DNA of 64,000 nucleotides from positions 2,793,528-2,857,527 of the forward strand of contig NC_133479.1 in NCBI RefSeq assembly GCF_025370935.1. The letters run 5' to 3'. The DNA is from Choristoneura fumiferana (taxonomy: Eukaryota > Arthropoda > Insecta > Lepidoptera > Tortricidae). The translations under genes and the position numbers were made by a program. The notes beneath the pieces were generated by a model, which worked only from the letters and a program-made list of their open reading frames with translations, did no database searches and was not told the origin of the DNA. Positions 1 through 11,029 of this stretch are shown here, piece after piece (position 1 is the stretch's first letter; each line of letters begins with the position of its first letter).

Positions 1-120
1 GACGCCCGTCGGCGTCTTGGTGGACCCTCATGTAATGCCGATGACGCCGATGGGCGTCTAATTTAGCTTTCCCTGGAAGCCGTTGACGCCGATGGGCATC
101 TGTTCTGCAGAAGCGTCGGC
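1..120. repeat. GC-rich palindromic minisatellite-like repeat
   Basis: Three imperfect copies of a 16-17 base unit of the form GACGCCGATGGGCGTCT, or its near reverse complement, occur within 120 bases (starting at 1, 42 and 84), with a weaker fourth near 110. Each unit is itself almost palindromic. No reading frame is conserved across them. The left edge of the window cuts the array. Confidence 0.5.
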
Positions 121-205
121 ATCGCGGTAAAGTAAGTAATCTGGCGCTCGGCAATGAATTGACCGACTAACCTAACTCTAATTACTTATTTAGGAGATGA
201 GATGC

Positions 206-457
206 TGCTTAAGTGACTAAGTTAGAAACAAACAAGCTGATATATGAGGTGCATAGGGGAATCTCGTGTCGGTACCGTTGACCATCTGTGTAGCGGTATA
301 GCACGCGGTACGGATAACGAGGACCTGGGTTCGATTCCCAGTGATGGTCTTATTTTTCTGTTTTTTCTATACTTTTCTTGTTTTACGGGATGACCGTAAA
401 ATTAAAAATTTGGAATTGAAATAAAAAGTACAAAAAGATTCCAAAAAACCAATCTTA
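206..457 (+). mobile_element. tRNA-derived SINE, family A
   Basis: A 252-bp element flanked by an 11-bp direct repeat, AGATGAGATGC, at 195-205 and 458-468. It contains a tRNA-like block from 280 (GACCATC, an A-box-like stretch, then the B box GGTTCGATTCC) that closes in GATGGTC. A 3' part contains TTTTACGGGATGACCGTAAAA. The same block recurs at 10494 (+) and near 48980 (minus). The target-site duplication indicates retroposition. It is not a functional tRNA gene, because the block sits inside a longer repeated unit. Confidence 0.75.
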
Positions 458-468
458 AGATGAGATGC

Positions 469-715
469 GATTTGCCGACTTTACTACATATAAGAGGCAG
501 ATCGTCGCGAGTTCAAAATACTGAACCAATTGTCCATAAACAATGCAATTACTAACTACCGAGCTGATAGCCATTAAATCGAGAGGTTAATGGCTTGCGA
601 AACGGTCCCAGGGGCGCCTTAGATACGCAAACGACGCTAATTCATTTCAAGTAATTTGTTTTCGCCAAAAACCAATAGTCGTCGGGGGTAGTGCAAATCC
701 ACTAATCTAACATAC
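469..715. other. unassigned spacer
   Basis: No gene, repeat or structure recognised in this stretch. Confidence 0.5.
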
Positions 716-1110
716 AATCAATGAAACTGAATCACCAGGGTGGAACCTTTGTGCTACTAATGTCATGTGACATCCCATACATTTGTCATGGAAATCATAG
801 TGAAATTGATTATGAAAAAGTTCCCTGGTGCGCGATTCTGTTTCCTCAACAGTTGGTTTGTAAGTAGACACACGCGAGCCTTCATTACATCATTGAATTG
901 CTTCGCAGTTTTTTCCACGATAATTGCTTTCACCAAGATTCGTCACGGTGTAATATTGGATACACATACTTTCTGACGCGAGCATTTCTTAATATTTTAG
1001 CTGTTTAGTATGTCAGTTGAGGAAACTGTACCACCCAGAGTGGAACCTTTCTGCTTTGTGAATATGGCACTAGCATATTGACATCCCATACATTTTCCCA
1101 AGAAATCGTA
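716..1110. repeat. two tandem degenerate MITE-like units
   Basis: A unit beginning near 724 (GAAACTGAATCACCAGGGTGG) and ending near 853 (GCGATTCTGTTTCCTCAAC) has inverted ends. A second related half begins near 1018 (GAGGAAACTGTACCACCCAGAG). Both contain ACATCCCATACATTT. A further fragment lies at 1975-2050. The open frame at 767-976 is incidental to this repeat. Confidence 0.45.
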
Positions 1111-1235
1111 GCGAAATTAAAATACTTACTTAATTTTTTTTTAAAGGTCAACATAGTTAGTTTACTTTTAGGTAATATATATTACATAAACATAAAAAAG
1201 GTATATTAGGTACAGTAAAATTAAATAAGCTAAAA

Positions 1236-1499
1236 CTATAATAAATCTAAAAATGGACCCTGCGGCATGGTACCAAAGATGCTGGCAGCATTTCCCCGCT
1301 GGATCGCAAGACTGATGCGTTGAGCGAGGAAACTGCCAGCTCTTCGGTCTCCCGTGCTACCTCTGAGTCTCTTTGATAGATCTTTGAAGAGACACAGAGC
1401 GCCAGGGCCCCACGGACCAAGGGTCTCGACGCCGAAAGGTACAAAACCATATTCGGCACCGAGACCACTGTATTTTCCTGCTTTGGCAGTTTCTGCCAT
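1236..1499 (-). pseudogene. non-LTR retrotransposon ORF2 C-terminal fragment
   Basis: An open stretch of 87 residues includes FGVETLGPWGPGAL and AQRISLAIQRGNAASIFGT. Conserved blocks of this kind lie near the C-terminus of a class of non-LTR (LINE) reverse-transcriptase polyproteins in arthropods. The reverse-transcriptase core is absent, so this is a 5'-truncated dead insertion. The same module recurs at 1566-1757 and 53050-53298. The element class is inferred from the motif, not from a search. Confidence 0.6.
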
Positions 1500-1565
1500 T
1501 TCTGCTGCTGCTGCTGCCCTTACTTAAAATAAAAATAAAGTGTAAAATAAACCTAAACTAAAACA

Positions 1566-1757
1566 TTACTGAATACACCCCTTAGGCAAGGTCCCGAAGA
1601 TGCTGGCAGCGTTTCCTCTTTGAATAGCTAAGCTAATTCTTTGTCCGAGGAAGCTGCCAGCTTTCCAGTACCCTGTGACGTCTACTAACCTTATGTCTTT
1701 GAAATGCTTTAGCGCTATGACCATTTGATTTTGAGGTTGAGACCCTTGAATTTTCAA
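1566..1757 (-). pseudogene. second copy of the LINE C-terminal module
   Basis: This stretch repeats the end of the neighbouring fragment, with QRISLAIQRGNAASIFGTLP preceded by AGSFLG. Upstream similarity is degraded. It lies in the same orientation as 1236-1499, which suggests a tandem duplication or two nested 5'-truncated insertions. Confidence 0.5.
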
Positions 1758-1759
1758 AT

Positions 1760-2250
1760 TTCAAATCATTTATTCAGTAAATAGACCGCAATGGGCACTT
1801 AGACTTAACACGTCATTTTTTAAATTACCAGCGCTTTCGGAAAGACCATCATTGCCAAGAAGAATGCGCCGCATGAAAATTGGCAGAAAGTCATTTTTTC
1901 AAAATAAAATAATTAGAAATAAAATAGGTACAAAACTACAGTATAAAATTAAAGAAAAAATTACAAATAAGATAGCGCTTTATAGCGAAATTGATTATGA
2001 AGAGGTTTCACCCTGGCATATGTGATTCAGTTTCCTCAACTGTACTCGTTTGTTTGTATGCAAATATTTGTGTATATGTGGAGGAAATTGCATTTCTGCG
2101 GTCGAATGCTGGGCCTTTGATGTTAAGAGACCATCGACTGCTAGGCTAGCAAAGCGTTTCTTTGCCGCTGTGTTTGAGTGACTTCAATAATGCTCGAATG
2201 GCGACCTTATTACAATGTATTACAAACTTATACCTTGGCAACCGAGCTTC
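1760..2250. other. AT-rich spacer
   Basis: Apart from the fragment at 1975-2050 that resembles the repeat at 716-1110, nothing is recognised here. Confidence 0.4.
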
Positions 2251-2251
2251 T

Positions 2252-2530
2252 AAAGCCGTGGTGGCCTAGTAGTTTGACCTATCGCTTCTCAAGCAGAGAA
2301 TCGTGGGTTCAAACCCTGACTCGAACGTCTGAGTTTTCAAAATTCATGTGCGAAATTACTTTTAATTCACCACGAGCTTGACGGTGAAAGAAAACATGCA
2401 CAAACCAGCGAAACCACTTAAGGGTGTGTGATGTTCCCAATTCGCACTGGGTCTGTGTGGGAACTACGGCCCAAGCCCTCTCATTCTGAGAGGAGGCCTG
2501 TGCCCAGCTGCGATGTCGATTGACGGCTTC
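2252..2530 (+). mobile_element. degenerate SINE, family B
   Basis: The stretch opens with GCCGTGGTGGCCTAGTAG, followed by the tRNA-like B box GGGTTCAAACCC. It continues through GTGCGAAATTAC and GGAGGCCTGTGCCCAG, the body shared with cleaner copies at 21772, 49505 and 56301. It lacks the terminal GATGATGATGA tract and has many substitutions, so it is an old copy. Confidence 0.75.
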
Positions 2531-2631
2531 CGAAACCCCTACAAAGCAAGTGTTAAGGTGTTATAGAAACAGTTCGCGGATTTCTGGCTGTTCGCGCTGA
2601 TTGCCTTAGTCTTAGCAGATTTACTTTATGC

Positions 2632-3090
2632 TGTGGTGTTCCCATTTTCCGGGTCACGACCCGGTACCGGGCCATCAAAATAAAATACCGGGGCCGTAAA
2701 ATGCCTGACCTTAGGATAAAACTTTCGTCATTTTCCGCGAACTTGGATTCTTTAGTAAAAAATAAACAGTACTAACTTCGCACTAAATTTAGTAACTAAA
2801 TAGGCGATACCCAAATATGTAGTAGGTATTAACAAAACATTTTTACTATTAATAAATATATATACTTATATATTTTGTTTTATTTAGTTAGGGTTTATCT
2901 TAAGTTTATTAGGTAATGTGTAATTGTAAATTTTCTAATTAATAAATGAATCTTGTAATAAATATGTATTATTTCACCTAATCATTGCGTCCTAATGGAA
3001 CCACCTTGGGTCTTAAAGTATTAAGTGGGTCACGAAGGGGCACTGTAATAATTACCGGGCCATGGCAGAACAATGTTTGGGAAACAGAAG
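2632..3090. mobile_element. possible degenerate hAT-type element
   Basis: The left end reads GTGTTCCCATTTTCCGGGTC followed by a tract around CACGACCCGG. The right end, read in reverse complement, is GTTTCCCAAACATTGTTCTG, and an internal GTGGGTCACGAAGGGG is present. Ends of the form GTTCCCAA with a GGGTCACGACCC tract are typical of old hAT elements. No clean target duplication was found. Confidence 0.35.
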
Positions 3091-3120
3091 TGCAGAAGAG
3101 TAGAATATAAAAAGTTAGTA

Positions 3121-3250
3121 CAGTACCAGGACCAATATCTGACGCAACAAGCGTGCATAAATATCTGATACGACTCTATTTCTAGGGCCGGAAGGACGTG
3201 TCAGATATTTTTGCACGCTCCACTGTGGTAGATATTAATGCTGGTGACTG
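3121..3250. mobile_element. mariner-type MITE with TA target duplication
   Basis: A 130-bp element between TA dinucleotides. The right end, TGCTGGTGACTG, mirrors the diverged left end CAGTACCAGGACCAATATC, and CGTGCATAAATATCTGA is mirrored as TCAGATATTTTTGCACG. It is a near copy of the element at 7315-7445. It has no coding capacity. Confidence 0.7.
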
Positions 3251-3255
3251 TACCA

Positions 3256-4208
3256 AGTATTAAAAAAAAAAATGTACGTTTGCGTGTGTACGAATGTACG
3301 GCTGCACCTAAAGCGATGTTTTTTTTTTAATTCTATTTGTAAGTACCAGGAGAAGGTTTGTGTAAAAGAAAAAATATATGCGTATATGTTAGCTCATAAA
3401 CCACACTAACATAGTCTTTGTAACTAACAATCTATGGATCTGAGAAAACTGAAATATTTTTTTATTATTATTATAAAAAAATTGGGCTTAAAAATCCCCA
3501 TACAAAAACATAGCGAGTGAGACAGAAGACGATTGCTGGATAAATTTAGTATCATTTTCGTCATAACGTAGTTCCCGTGCGAAGATATGACCTTTATGAG
3601 CAAAAAAGGGAAAAGGAAACTTCAATCTTTAGGTAAATCCAAATTTATACAAAAGAATTAGTCACTCCGACCGAATTCAAATCAGTTACCGCCCCCGCGC
3701 TACGGCTTGTAGAGCGTGGGCGTAGCACTGCTACGCCGTAGAGCGCTACGTAGAACGAGTTCGGAATATTCCGAATGGCAGCGGACAAAAAATGAAACCC
3801 AGCTAAAGTGACTGAGTGATTTTCCTTTTTTGCTACATTTTCGCTGAAATTTAAATTTTCTTTTTCTAGTAATATCGTGTGTATACCACGCGCCATATAA
3901 ATCTGCCTAAAAGTTCATTACTTAATCTCAGTTTTAATGTATTGAATGAATAAATAAACTAAACTAACGCATTTTTGAGATATTTTTTTATGCGATGTCT
4001 TTACGTTACTCCCGGATTGTGTTCGAATCGCTTAACGGTATAGTTAATTAGTTTTCAATTATTGGAATTATACCTTTATAGTTTTTGTGGTACTAGTGGT
4101 GGCAATGAACTTTTAGGCAAAGTTAGGCGGCGGAAGGTATAGTAGTACTATCTGCTTATAATATATGTATACGTTCGACTACTTTGACTGCAGTACTTAG
4201 TCGATTTT
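3256..4208. other. spacer with a GC-rich palindromic patch
   Basis: Nothing gene-like is seen. A GC-rich patch at about 3690-3765 contains interleaved inverted copies of CGTAG and CTACG, including GTAGCACTGCTAC, and probably belongs to a short foldback repeat. The open frame over it on the minus strand is not convincing as coding sequence. Confidence 0.4.
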
Positions 4209-4632
4209 TTGGGGTTCCGTAGCCAAAATGGCAAAAACGGAATCCTTATAGTTTCGCCATGTCTGCTTGCCTGTCTGGCCGTCCACGGCTTTGCTCAAGG
4301 TCTATACATGCTAGAAAGCTGTAATTTTGCACAAATATATATGTAAACTATGCCGACAAAACAGTACAATTAAAAATTTTAAAAAAAATTTTTTTTGAGT
4401 TCCTCCACTACCAAAACATTCAACTTTAATGTGCAAATTTTTTGCAAAATTTATGCAAACTTATGAGGAAAACTATAAAGATTAAGTTTTCTTGAGAATT
4501 ATTGAGAATTATTAAAATATACCTAAACTTGGAATATTCCGTACAAAATACGAAATTCTTAGAAAAATATTACTTAATTTTTACGTAATGGCTACGGAAC
4601 CCGTGTCCGACACGCTCTTGGCCGGTTTTTTA
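4209..4632 (+). repeat. dispersed repeat with the GGGTTCCGTAGCCAAAATGG signature
   Basis: The stretch starts TGGGGTTCCGTAGCCAAAAT and ends CTACGGAACCCGTGTCCGAC, with TTTCGCCATGTCTG inside. Related copies lie at 45318-45560 (+) and 55650-55925 (minus), with a fragment at 13165-13290. The class is unassigned, and no coding sequence is visible. Confidence 0.55.
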
Positions 4633-6190
4633 TTATTTAGTTAACACAAAATTTGCAAATAGAGTCGCGAAATATTTTCAGACAATTTCCCTTAATTTTC
4701 TCCTTCATTTAAAGATGCTGTTAGTTAAACTTTCTAGCTTAAAATATATTTCGTAAATTGGGTATCTTATTTTAGACTTTCTAGACTGTAAATTATAACA
4801 GACGAGCTTAGTTCCAAAGCTTATTTCGACGAAAGCTTCCAAATTTAAATTAATGTTTTACTTTGAGTTTCGATTAAAATAAACAGCCAGTATTTGTAAA
4901 TTGCCTAACATTTTTCTTTGTAGTACAGAATGACTGGTCAGACAGAATGTTTGTGGTTTTGTTGGCCGGCTTCTACATTTAAAAATAAAGCCGTGCAGTG
5001 TTTTTTAAACCTTAAAACCTTTTTCTCTTCTGTTTTCACTCAAGAGCTATTTATCTTGGAGTTGATTTAAAAATGCGTAAGGCACGAGAAGTAAAGTACA
5101 CTGCCTTTTTTACAAACTTACTGGCCAGAAAGAAAATCGTTGCTTTTAAATGGACATTTGAAAACAGACTGTTTCTCTACTGGCTTTTTAGGAGTTGACA
5201 TAGGAATATTCCGTTTTAAGTCGATTTTAATGGCGGCCCTGGACTGTTTTAACCCTTTTCAGGTCTATGCAACAATGAGGGATCTTTTAAGATAAAACCT
5301 ATAGGGTACGTCGAGTTGTCCTAGAAATTTGCTTTTTTTCATTTAAAACTTATCTCATCGGCCATTCTCATTTTACTGTTGCACCTGTCTAATTAATGGG
5401 TACGTGAAATAATATTAAGCGACGCAGCGACGGATAAACCAGGTATGGTTTTTGTTCGCTTCTTTTGTTTACTTTCTTTGTAACACTTTATGATTATGAA
5501 TAAATAAATAAATAAAAAATAAAAAAATACCGTGCCGCTTTTTTTCCGCACTAGCGACACGGTAGTTAAACTTGAGTGCACAGATAAATGTAAATGGCAG
5601 TCATCCTTTCTCTAGACGTGACCGATAGAATGACCGATCTGTGGTAGACCCCTATTTCACCTGATGTAAAGTGCAGATGAAGCCGAAGGTGTATCTCACC
5701 GGTTCAGTAACTGGCTATCAGCATACTCACTCCAGCTTTGAAATGCTCTAAGTTGTTTTTGTTGTAGGTTGCTTGGTGCTTATTTAGTATGAAGGTAGCT
5801 CTTACAGCAGAACCATGCAGAAAAGTCAGAAAATCTTATTTCTTTATATCAGACAGATTCTGTCTGTCTATGTCAGACACTCATGTCATGCGTATCTAAT
5901 GTCATAAACTCTCACTCGTGTCTCAATGGTACTTATTATGATACAGTTACATAAAATACTATAATATCACTGATCGAAAATATGTACACGAACGTTTATA
6001 GCCATTTTTGATAGGAGTACTAACGAACTAGTACACGTGTAATAATAATAATGCTTTTCCATCGTATTTTCTCGAAAACGTACGTATTTGTCATGATACT
6101 TCAGTCAGCCTCAGTATTCATCAAGACAGCGTAGGGCGAAGGAAAAGATATACATAGAGTAATTAACACCTGATTATTTCATACAGAGAG
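4633..6190. other. AT-rich spacer
   Basis: No gene or recognisable mobile element. The region contains A/T homopolymer runs and an AAT-rich stretch near 5500-5530. Confidence 0.4.
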
Positions 6191-6194
6191 ATAA

Positions 6195-6736
6195 TCAACA
6201 AAGCTCCTACTCACTACGCCACAGAAATAAATTAAAATTGCCTCCATCCTATCTCAAAATTCATTCGCACGGTACTTACGCCATGTCTGTAAAAGTATAC
6301 AATAAATTACCTACCCAAATAAAATCAGAAACAAAAGATAAGAAATTTATACGACAACTAAAGGATTTTTTAACTCAGAAATGTTACTACAGTATAAATG
6401 AATATTTAGAAGAATAAAGAAAAATAGTTATACTGTTATTGTTATTGTCATTAAAGATGATCTCATTGCACTAGGTATTACTTGTCCTATTATCTATTCA
6501 TTCTGTGATACCACATAAGTTCTAAGTTTGTTATTTCTAGATAAATGTATAAGTAGTTTATTTAGATACTTTAATTATATAAAGTTAATTTATAAGTGTT
6601 CCTTAAACCTCTTCCTAAAAAATAAATGAGGCTAAAATAGCATAATATGTTATATGTATAAGTTAGGGCATCATTTTTTATATTTTTTTGTAAAAGGTGT
6701 TGCAATAAATAAATACTGAATACTGAATACTGAACA
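6195..6736 (+). mobile_element. 5'-truncated LINE with RT C-terminus and 3' tail
   Basis: In one frame, 6210-6417 reads like the end of a jockey/CR1-type reverse transcriptase: MSVKVYNKLPTQIK, then IRQLKDFLTQKCYYSINEYL and a stop. A non-coding 3' region follows. The element ends in a short tandem tail, AATACTG repeated about three times at 6713-6735, as LINE 3' ends often do. The matching domain recurs at 44551-44847. No upstream coding sequence remains. Confidence 0.65.
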
Positions 6737-6739
6737 CCT

Positions 6740-7312
6740 AAATTTAGATTTTTGTTGACACTAAGAATCAGTGGCGTAGAATCAGATATTTCCGTCGTAA
6801 AGCCGAAACCAAGATCGCATACATCTTTCATAAATGATGTATGTCCGTTTGCTCGTGACTGGTTAAATAATTAATGATCCAATCGCAAGCAAACGTCAAA
6901 CAGATCTCACGATACTAACGCCATCTAGCGATATTTCGCTTCTGTGAGAAGCTTCATTTTCACTATGGGAACGGATTATTCACAACAACATCTCTACATA
7001 GTTCGAAGTTGGTCTTAACAAACACAAGAAACAACTTTTACCTAGTTGAAGGCTCATCCAATTCATTTAACCCTTGTTTCTGAGACGGCAGGAAATGAAA
7101 CAAGAGGACTGATTTGACTAATGCCATAAAGTTAAATAACTTTTTAATTGCTTTTCCCGCTGCAATCTGGCGACGCTAGGAACGGCGTTGAAACAGTTTT
7201 TTACGTTTCGAAGTGTTTATTTATCATTATCTAGTACGACCAAGTACGACAATGATATTGAATGAGGGCGCCAGTGTATTGTAAGATGTAAAATGTTTGA
7301 AGTAGGTGTACG
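6740..7312. other. spacer
   Basis: Nothing recognisable on either strand. Confidence 0.4.
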
Positions 7313-7314
7313 TA

Positions 7315-7445
7315 CAGTCACCAGCACCAATATCTGATACAACAAGCGTGCATAAATATCTGATACGACTCTATTTCTAGGGCCGGAAGGACGCGTCAGA
7401 TATTTTTGCACGCTCCGCTGTGACAGATATTAATGCTGGTGACTG
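7315..7445. mobile_element. mariner-type MITE with TA target duplication
   Basis: A 131-bp palindromic element bounded by TA at 7313-7314 and 7446-7447. Its ends are inverted: CAGTCACCAGCACCAATATC at the left and GATATTAATGCTGGTGACTG at the right. It matches the element at 3121-3250 over its full length. Confidence 0.8.
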
Positions 7446-7615
7446 TACTTCAAGTTCAAATACGTTTATTTGTCAAACAGGTGAAAACAGGTGGAAATAA
7501 AATAACAGGTACTTCTATAAATAATTATTTACAATTTAAGGGAATTCAAAGGCTGCATGTATAAAGCTATTTAAACCACTGAGCGATATCTTTGACTTCA
7601 TGTTTAAGTATGTAT

Positions 7616-7897
7616 TTTGCAGGTAGTAGGACCTTGTGCATGCAAGGTTCGCCCGGATTGCTACCACCATCTTGCTCGCTAATCCTGCCGTGAAGCAGCA
7701 GTGCTTGCACTGTTGTGTTTCGGCGTGGAGAGTAAGACAGCCGGTGAAATTACTGGCACTTGAGGTATCCCATCTTAGGCCTCTAGGTTGGCAATGCATC
7801 AGCAATAACCCTGGTATTGCATATGTTTATGGGCGGTGGGGATCTCTTACCATCAGGAGACCCACTTGCTCGTTTGCCATCCAGTCGAATAATATAT
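7616..7897 (+). mobile_element. LINE 3'-end fragment, CTCGTTTGCC family
   Basis: The stretch runs from GTAGTAGGACCTTGTGC through CTCGCTAATCCTGCCGTGAA and TTTATGGGCGGTGGGGATC to CTCGTTTGCCATCCAGTC. The same block occurs at 16668-16935 (+) and, shortened and inverted, at 8186-8345. This is a high-copy, 5'-truncated non-LTR 3' end in Lepidoptera, perhaps CR1/Zenon-like. The long open frames over it on both strands have no host function. Confidence 0.6.
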
Positions 7898-8475
7898 AAT
7901 ATATATATAACTATGTCTCTCCGTTGCCTAGTATCCATAGCACAAGCTTTGCTTAGTTTGGGACTAGGTCAATTGTTATGAAGTGTCCCATGATATTTAT
8001 TTATCTATGTGCATTTACCATCACAAGAAATGGGCATACATACCCACATAACATACATACATATGCTCGAAAAACATAACCCTCCTTCGGGCAGTCGTGT
8101 AAATATACGCAGAATTAGGTACAAAATAGGTCTACACATTGACAGTGGCTGCCGGTCTCAGCATTATGCTGGTTTTGATTTTTAATTTTTATTCGACTGG
8201 ATGGCAAACGAGCAAGTGGGTCTCCTGATGGTAAGAGATCCCCACCGCCCATAAACATATGCAATACCAGGGTAATTGCAGATGCATTGCCAACCTAGAG
8301 GCCTAAGATGGGATACCTCAAGTGCCAGTAATTGCACCGGCTGTCTTATATATATATATATATTTCTCTCCGTTGCCTAGTATCCATAGCACAAGCTTTG
8401 CTTAGTTTGGGACTAGGTCAATTGGTATGAAGTGTCCCATGATATTTATTTATCTATGTGCATTTACCATCACAT
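7897..8475. repeat. local duplication around a 125-bp SINE-tail block
   Basis: About 125 bases starting TCTCCGTTGCCTAGTATCC and ending near TTTACCATCACA occur at about 7917-8024 and again, nearly identical, at about 8365-8474. Between them lies an inverted copy (8186-8345) of the LINE end at 7616-7897. The block resembles the tail of the family C SINEs at 39663 and 61335. The arrangement suggests a rearranged duplication. Confidence 0.55.
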
Positions 8476-8666
8476 GAGATTGAGTGAGATAGAGGTCAAT
8501 CGCTGGTCAACTTTAAATAATCCTTCTTCCTACTAATACCTATGTTACGAGTACTCCATCATGCAAAAACGACTCAACAGATTTGACACTTTTTATCTCA
8601 GAAATTAACAGAATTCCCGTGGAATAGCATTTTCTGATAGCTTCATTCACAACCTGTCGGAGTGGC

Positions 8667-8795
8667 CAGCAAAGCTACTACGAAACTCGAAACTCGAAGT
8701 TAGTGTCGTGCGGTCCCTCTAACACTTACACTATTTAATACGAGAGCGATAGGGACGGTACGATACGAACTTCGAGTTTCGTAGTAGCCCTGCTG
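8667..8795. mobile_element. palindromic MITE, CTACTACGAAACTCGAA family
   Basis: Inverted ends CAGCAAAGCTACTACGAAAC and TTTCGTAGTAGCCCTGCTG enclose an imperfect 129-bp foldback with the centre ACACTATTTAATACGAGAG. Relatives lie at 8993, 11490, 13592, 21622 and 34348. It is non-coding. Confidence 0.7.
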
Positions 8796-8992
8796 CTGTG
8801 TAAATACGTAATATTTTGAAAGAGGTAAGTATAATAATTTTGCTATCGACTTTTAAAGGATTTGTAGAAAAAAAGCAGGGTGTACCTCTAGGGCCCGATA
8901 TAACAATAAAATAAAAAAGTTGAAAATTAAAGAAGTTCCCATACAAGAAACGTGTTTTTTCGGTATGTTGTTACGGTAACCTTCAAATCCAG

Positions 8993-9124
8993 GCCCTATA
9001 CAACGAAGTGCAAAACTCGAACTTCGTATGTTGCCGTCCCACTGACGCTTATGTCATTTAATACGCGAGAGAAAGGAACGGTACGATACGAACTTCGAGT
9101 TTCGTGTTTCGCAGTAGCCCTGCA
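8993..9124. mobile_element. palindromic MITE, CTACTACGAAACTCGAA family
   Basis: A second, more diverged copy. The left arm is AAAACTCGAACTTCGTATG and the right arm ends TTTCGCAGTAGCCCTGCAG. The 113-residue open frame over it (8952-9293) is produced by the repeat and is not supported as a gene. Confidence 0.6.
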
Positions 9125-10431
9125 GCTAGCACTGAGTTTTTTTTTCACGCCAATCTTTGAAAACACCTCGTCAATTTCCTCTCACAGATTATCGCGCGAC
9201 CTTAAACTTTGTAGAAGACCTTCTCAATGTCGCCCAAAATGTATGTATATATCAGCAAACTTCAGCCATTCAGGAAACATTACGACCGAATAAACTTGCC
9301 TCTCAGGCCTTTCGTGAGTAAAGGGGCAAAAACGTTAATGATTGCGTCCCAAGATTTGTAAGATACCTGCCGAAATAATTCGGCTGACAGTGCGATTATA
9401 AAGGTCTCCTTGGATTGTGGACGTAGTTAGAATACCCTTTAGATATACAGATCGTTTCCATTGGCGTATCTAGGGCTATTTACTAAGAATACTTGTATCA
9501 TCTTCTGTACACTTATTTCTGTTTGTTCTCCAAATAAATAAATAAATAAATTTTTCAGGGGGGCTGGCCCCTGGCATGCATGATTTATGTGTGCAGATAT
9601 CAGTATTATAGAATTTCAAATTGGTGGCCCAAACATCCTGGGGTGGGCACTGGACCAAACTGGGGTGGGCGTTTCTGGGAACGTGATGAGGACTAATCCA
9701 AATCGTCTTTGTTAAATAATAGCGAGCGTTTAGTATAGGTGAAAACAGGTCATTTATTTAAGTTTTTCACCTAATGGCAGTAATTATTGTGTTAATTCTT
9801 TTGTTTTTACTGTAGTTTTTTCATACAAACATCATCACAAACTTTCAAATTTATAATATTAGAAATCGTATATTACAACGGAATATATATGATACCTATA
9901 GAACGCCACAAAGCGACGCTAATTCAATTATTTTTATTGAAAACAACAGTTTCTGATCATTGAAACAAAAGTACTAGTAAATCCTTAACCCTCTCTCGGG
10001 TCTCAGTCGGGTGAACGATAATCGATCCCGTCCCGACGTTACGTCACAGGCCGGGGAGGGTTAACCCAGGCCGTATCACCAGATAAGAAATATTATGACT
10101 TTAGGCCCACTTGCAGTAAACACATAAATCTCGAGTTAGACGAGGTGACGTTATTAACGTATAAAAACAATCTGTCACTCTTTTATTGAGTGCCAATCGA
10201 TTGAATTAAAGGGTCGCGAATTGATGATGCTTCAAGAAACTCGCTTAATCTGTAAGAGTTTCAAATCAAGCTCAATCATTTGGCCTCTTTATTTCTTTTT
10301 GAATAGCGGTCGATGTAAAACTTCTGACCTCTTTTTAAACAAGTGCGCTGGTTTTATGAAACAAATTGATCTTCTATTTTCTCTTTGAAATTGCAGTCTT
10401 CGTGCAAGAAAGAAAGGATTCGTACGTAATA
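9125..10431. other. spacer with a degenerate hAT-like fragment
   Basis: At 9460-9660 a degraded stretch opens TTGGCGTATCTAGGGC and contains GGGGGGCTGGCCCC, resembling the element at 25398-25590. The rest, including an AAAT microsatellite near 9532-9550, shows no gene. Confidence 0.35.
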
Positions 10432-10443
10432 AAATGTCTTTAT

Positions 10444-10690
10444 TGAAAATACAAACTGAAATATAGATGCACATATATATATTATATATATATGACCATC
10501 AGTGGTGTAGCGGTATAGCACGCGGTACGGAATACCGAGGACCTGGGTTCGATTCCCAGTGATGGTCTTATTTTTTTTTTTTTTTTTTTTTTCAGTTTGT
10601 ATTTTCAATTTCGGTTTTACGGGATGACCGTAAAAGTAAAAATTTGGAATTGAAATAAAAAATACAAAAAGATTCCAAAAAACCAATCTT
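10444..10690 (+). mobile_element. tRNA-derived SINE, family A, with 12-bp target duplication
   Basis: The element is bounded by AAATGTCTTTAT at 10432-10443 and 10691-10702. A tRNA-like block (10494-10567) carries the B box GGTTCGATTCC. A long T run follows, then the 3' module with TTTTACGGGATGACCGTAAAA. It shares its 3' 80 bases closely with 206-457. An inverted pair, TTGAAAATACAAACTGAAAT and its complement, brackets the tRNA-like part. The clean duplication suggests a fairly young insertion. Confidence 0.8.
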
Positions 10691-10702
10691 AAATGTCTTT
10701 AT

Positions 10703-11029
10703 GTCTATTCACATATATTTGAGTTGAGAGAGACACGCAGATATTTAATCGCGACTGCAATCACGTGTACAAGAGCCAAATATGTGATACTACACTGTAG
10801 CTAGATAATTGTTTGCATGTCATAAAACAATAATGTCGATACATGTCTGTCAAGTTAAAAGTTCGACTTTTGCGACATATTTATTTAATAAGTTGTTAAT
10901 CCTTTAATTAAATTTAATTGAATAATCATTATATCATTACAAATTATCATGTTAATAAACGTAACCAAGAAAAAGTTGAAGAACCATCGCTAGAAAACCT
11001 GATTTCAAATAAAAAAAACGCATTCAGAG
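10703..11029. other. spacer
   Basis: Nothing recognised. Confidence 0.35.

Noticed and set aside
280..355. tRNA gene
   Set aside because: The block has a B box and cloverleaf-like ends but is part of a longer unit with target duplications, and it recurs at 10.5 and 48.9 kb. It is a SINE head.
767..976. Small plus-strand gene of 69 residues
   Set aside because: It lies in a duplicated MITE-like repeat and has no domain or promoter.
7536..7899. Overlapping 87- and 89-residue genes on both strands
   Set aside because: Both frames fall in a LINE end that is repeated with the same frames at 16.7 kb.
8952..9293. 113-residue plus-strand gene
   Set aside because: It begins within one repeat and ends in unrelated spacer, has no family resemblance, and contains the MITE palindrome.
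10354..10686. 110-residue minus-strand gene
   Set aside because: It is the reverse translation of the family A SINE, including its poly-T run (a lysine run).
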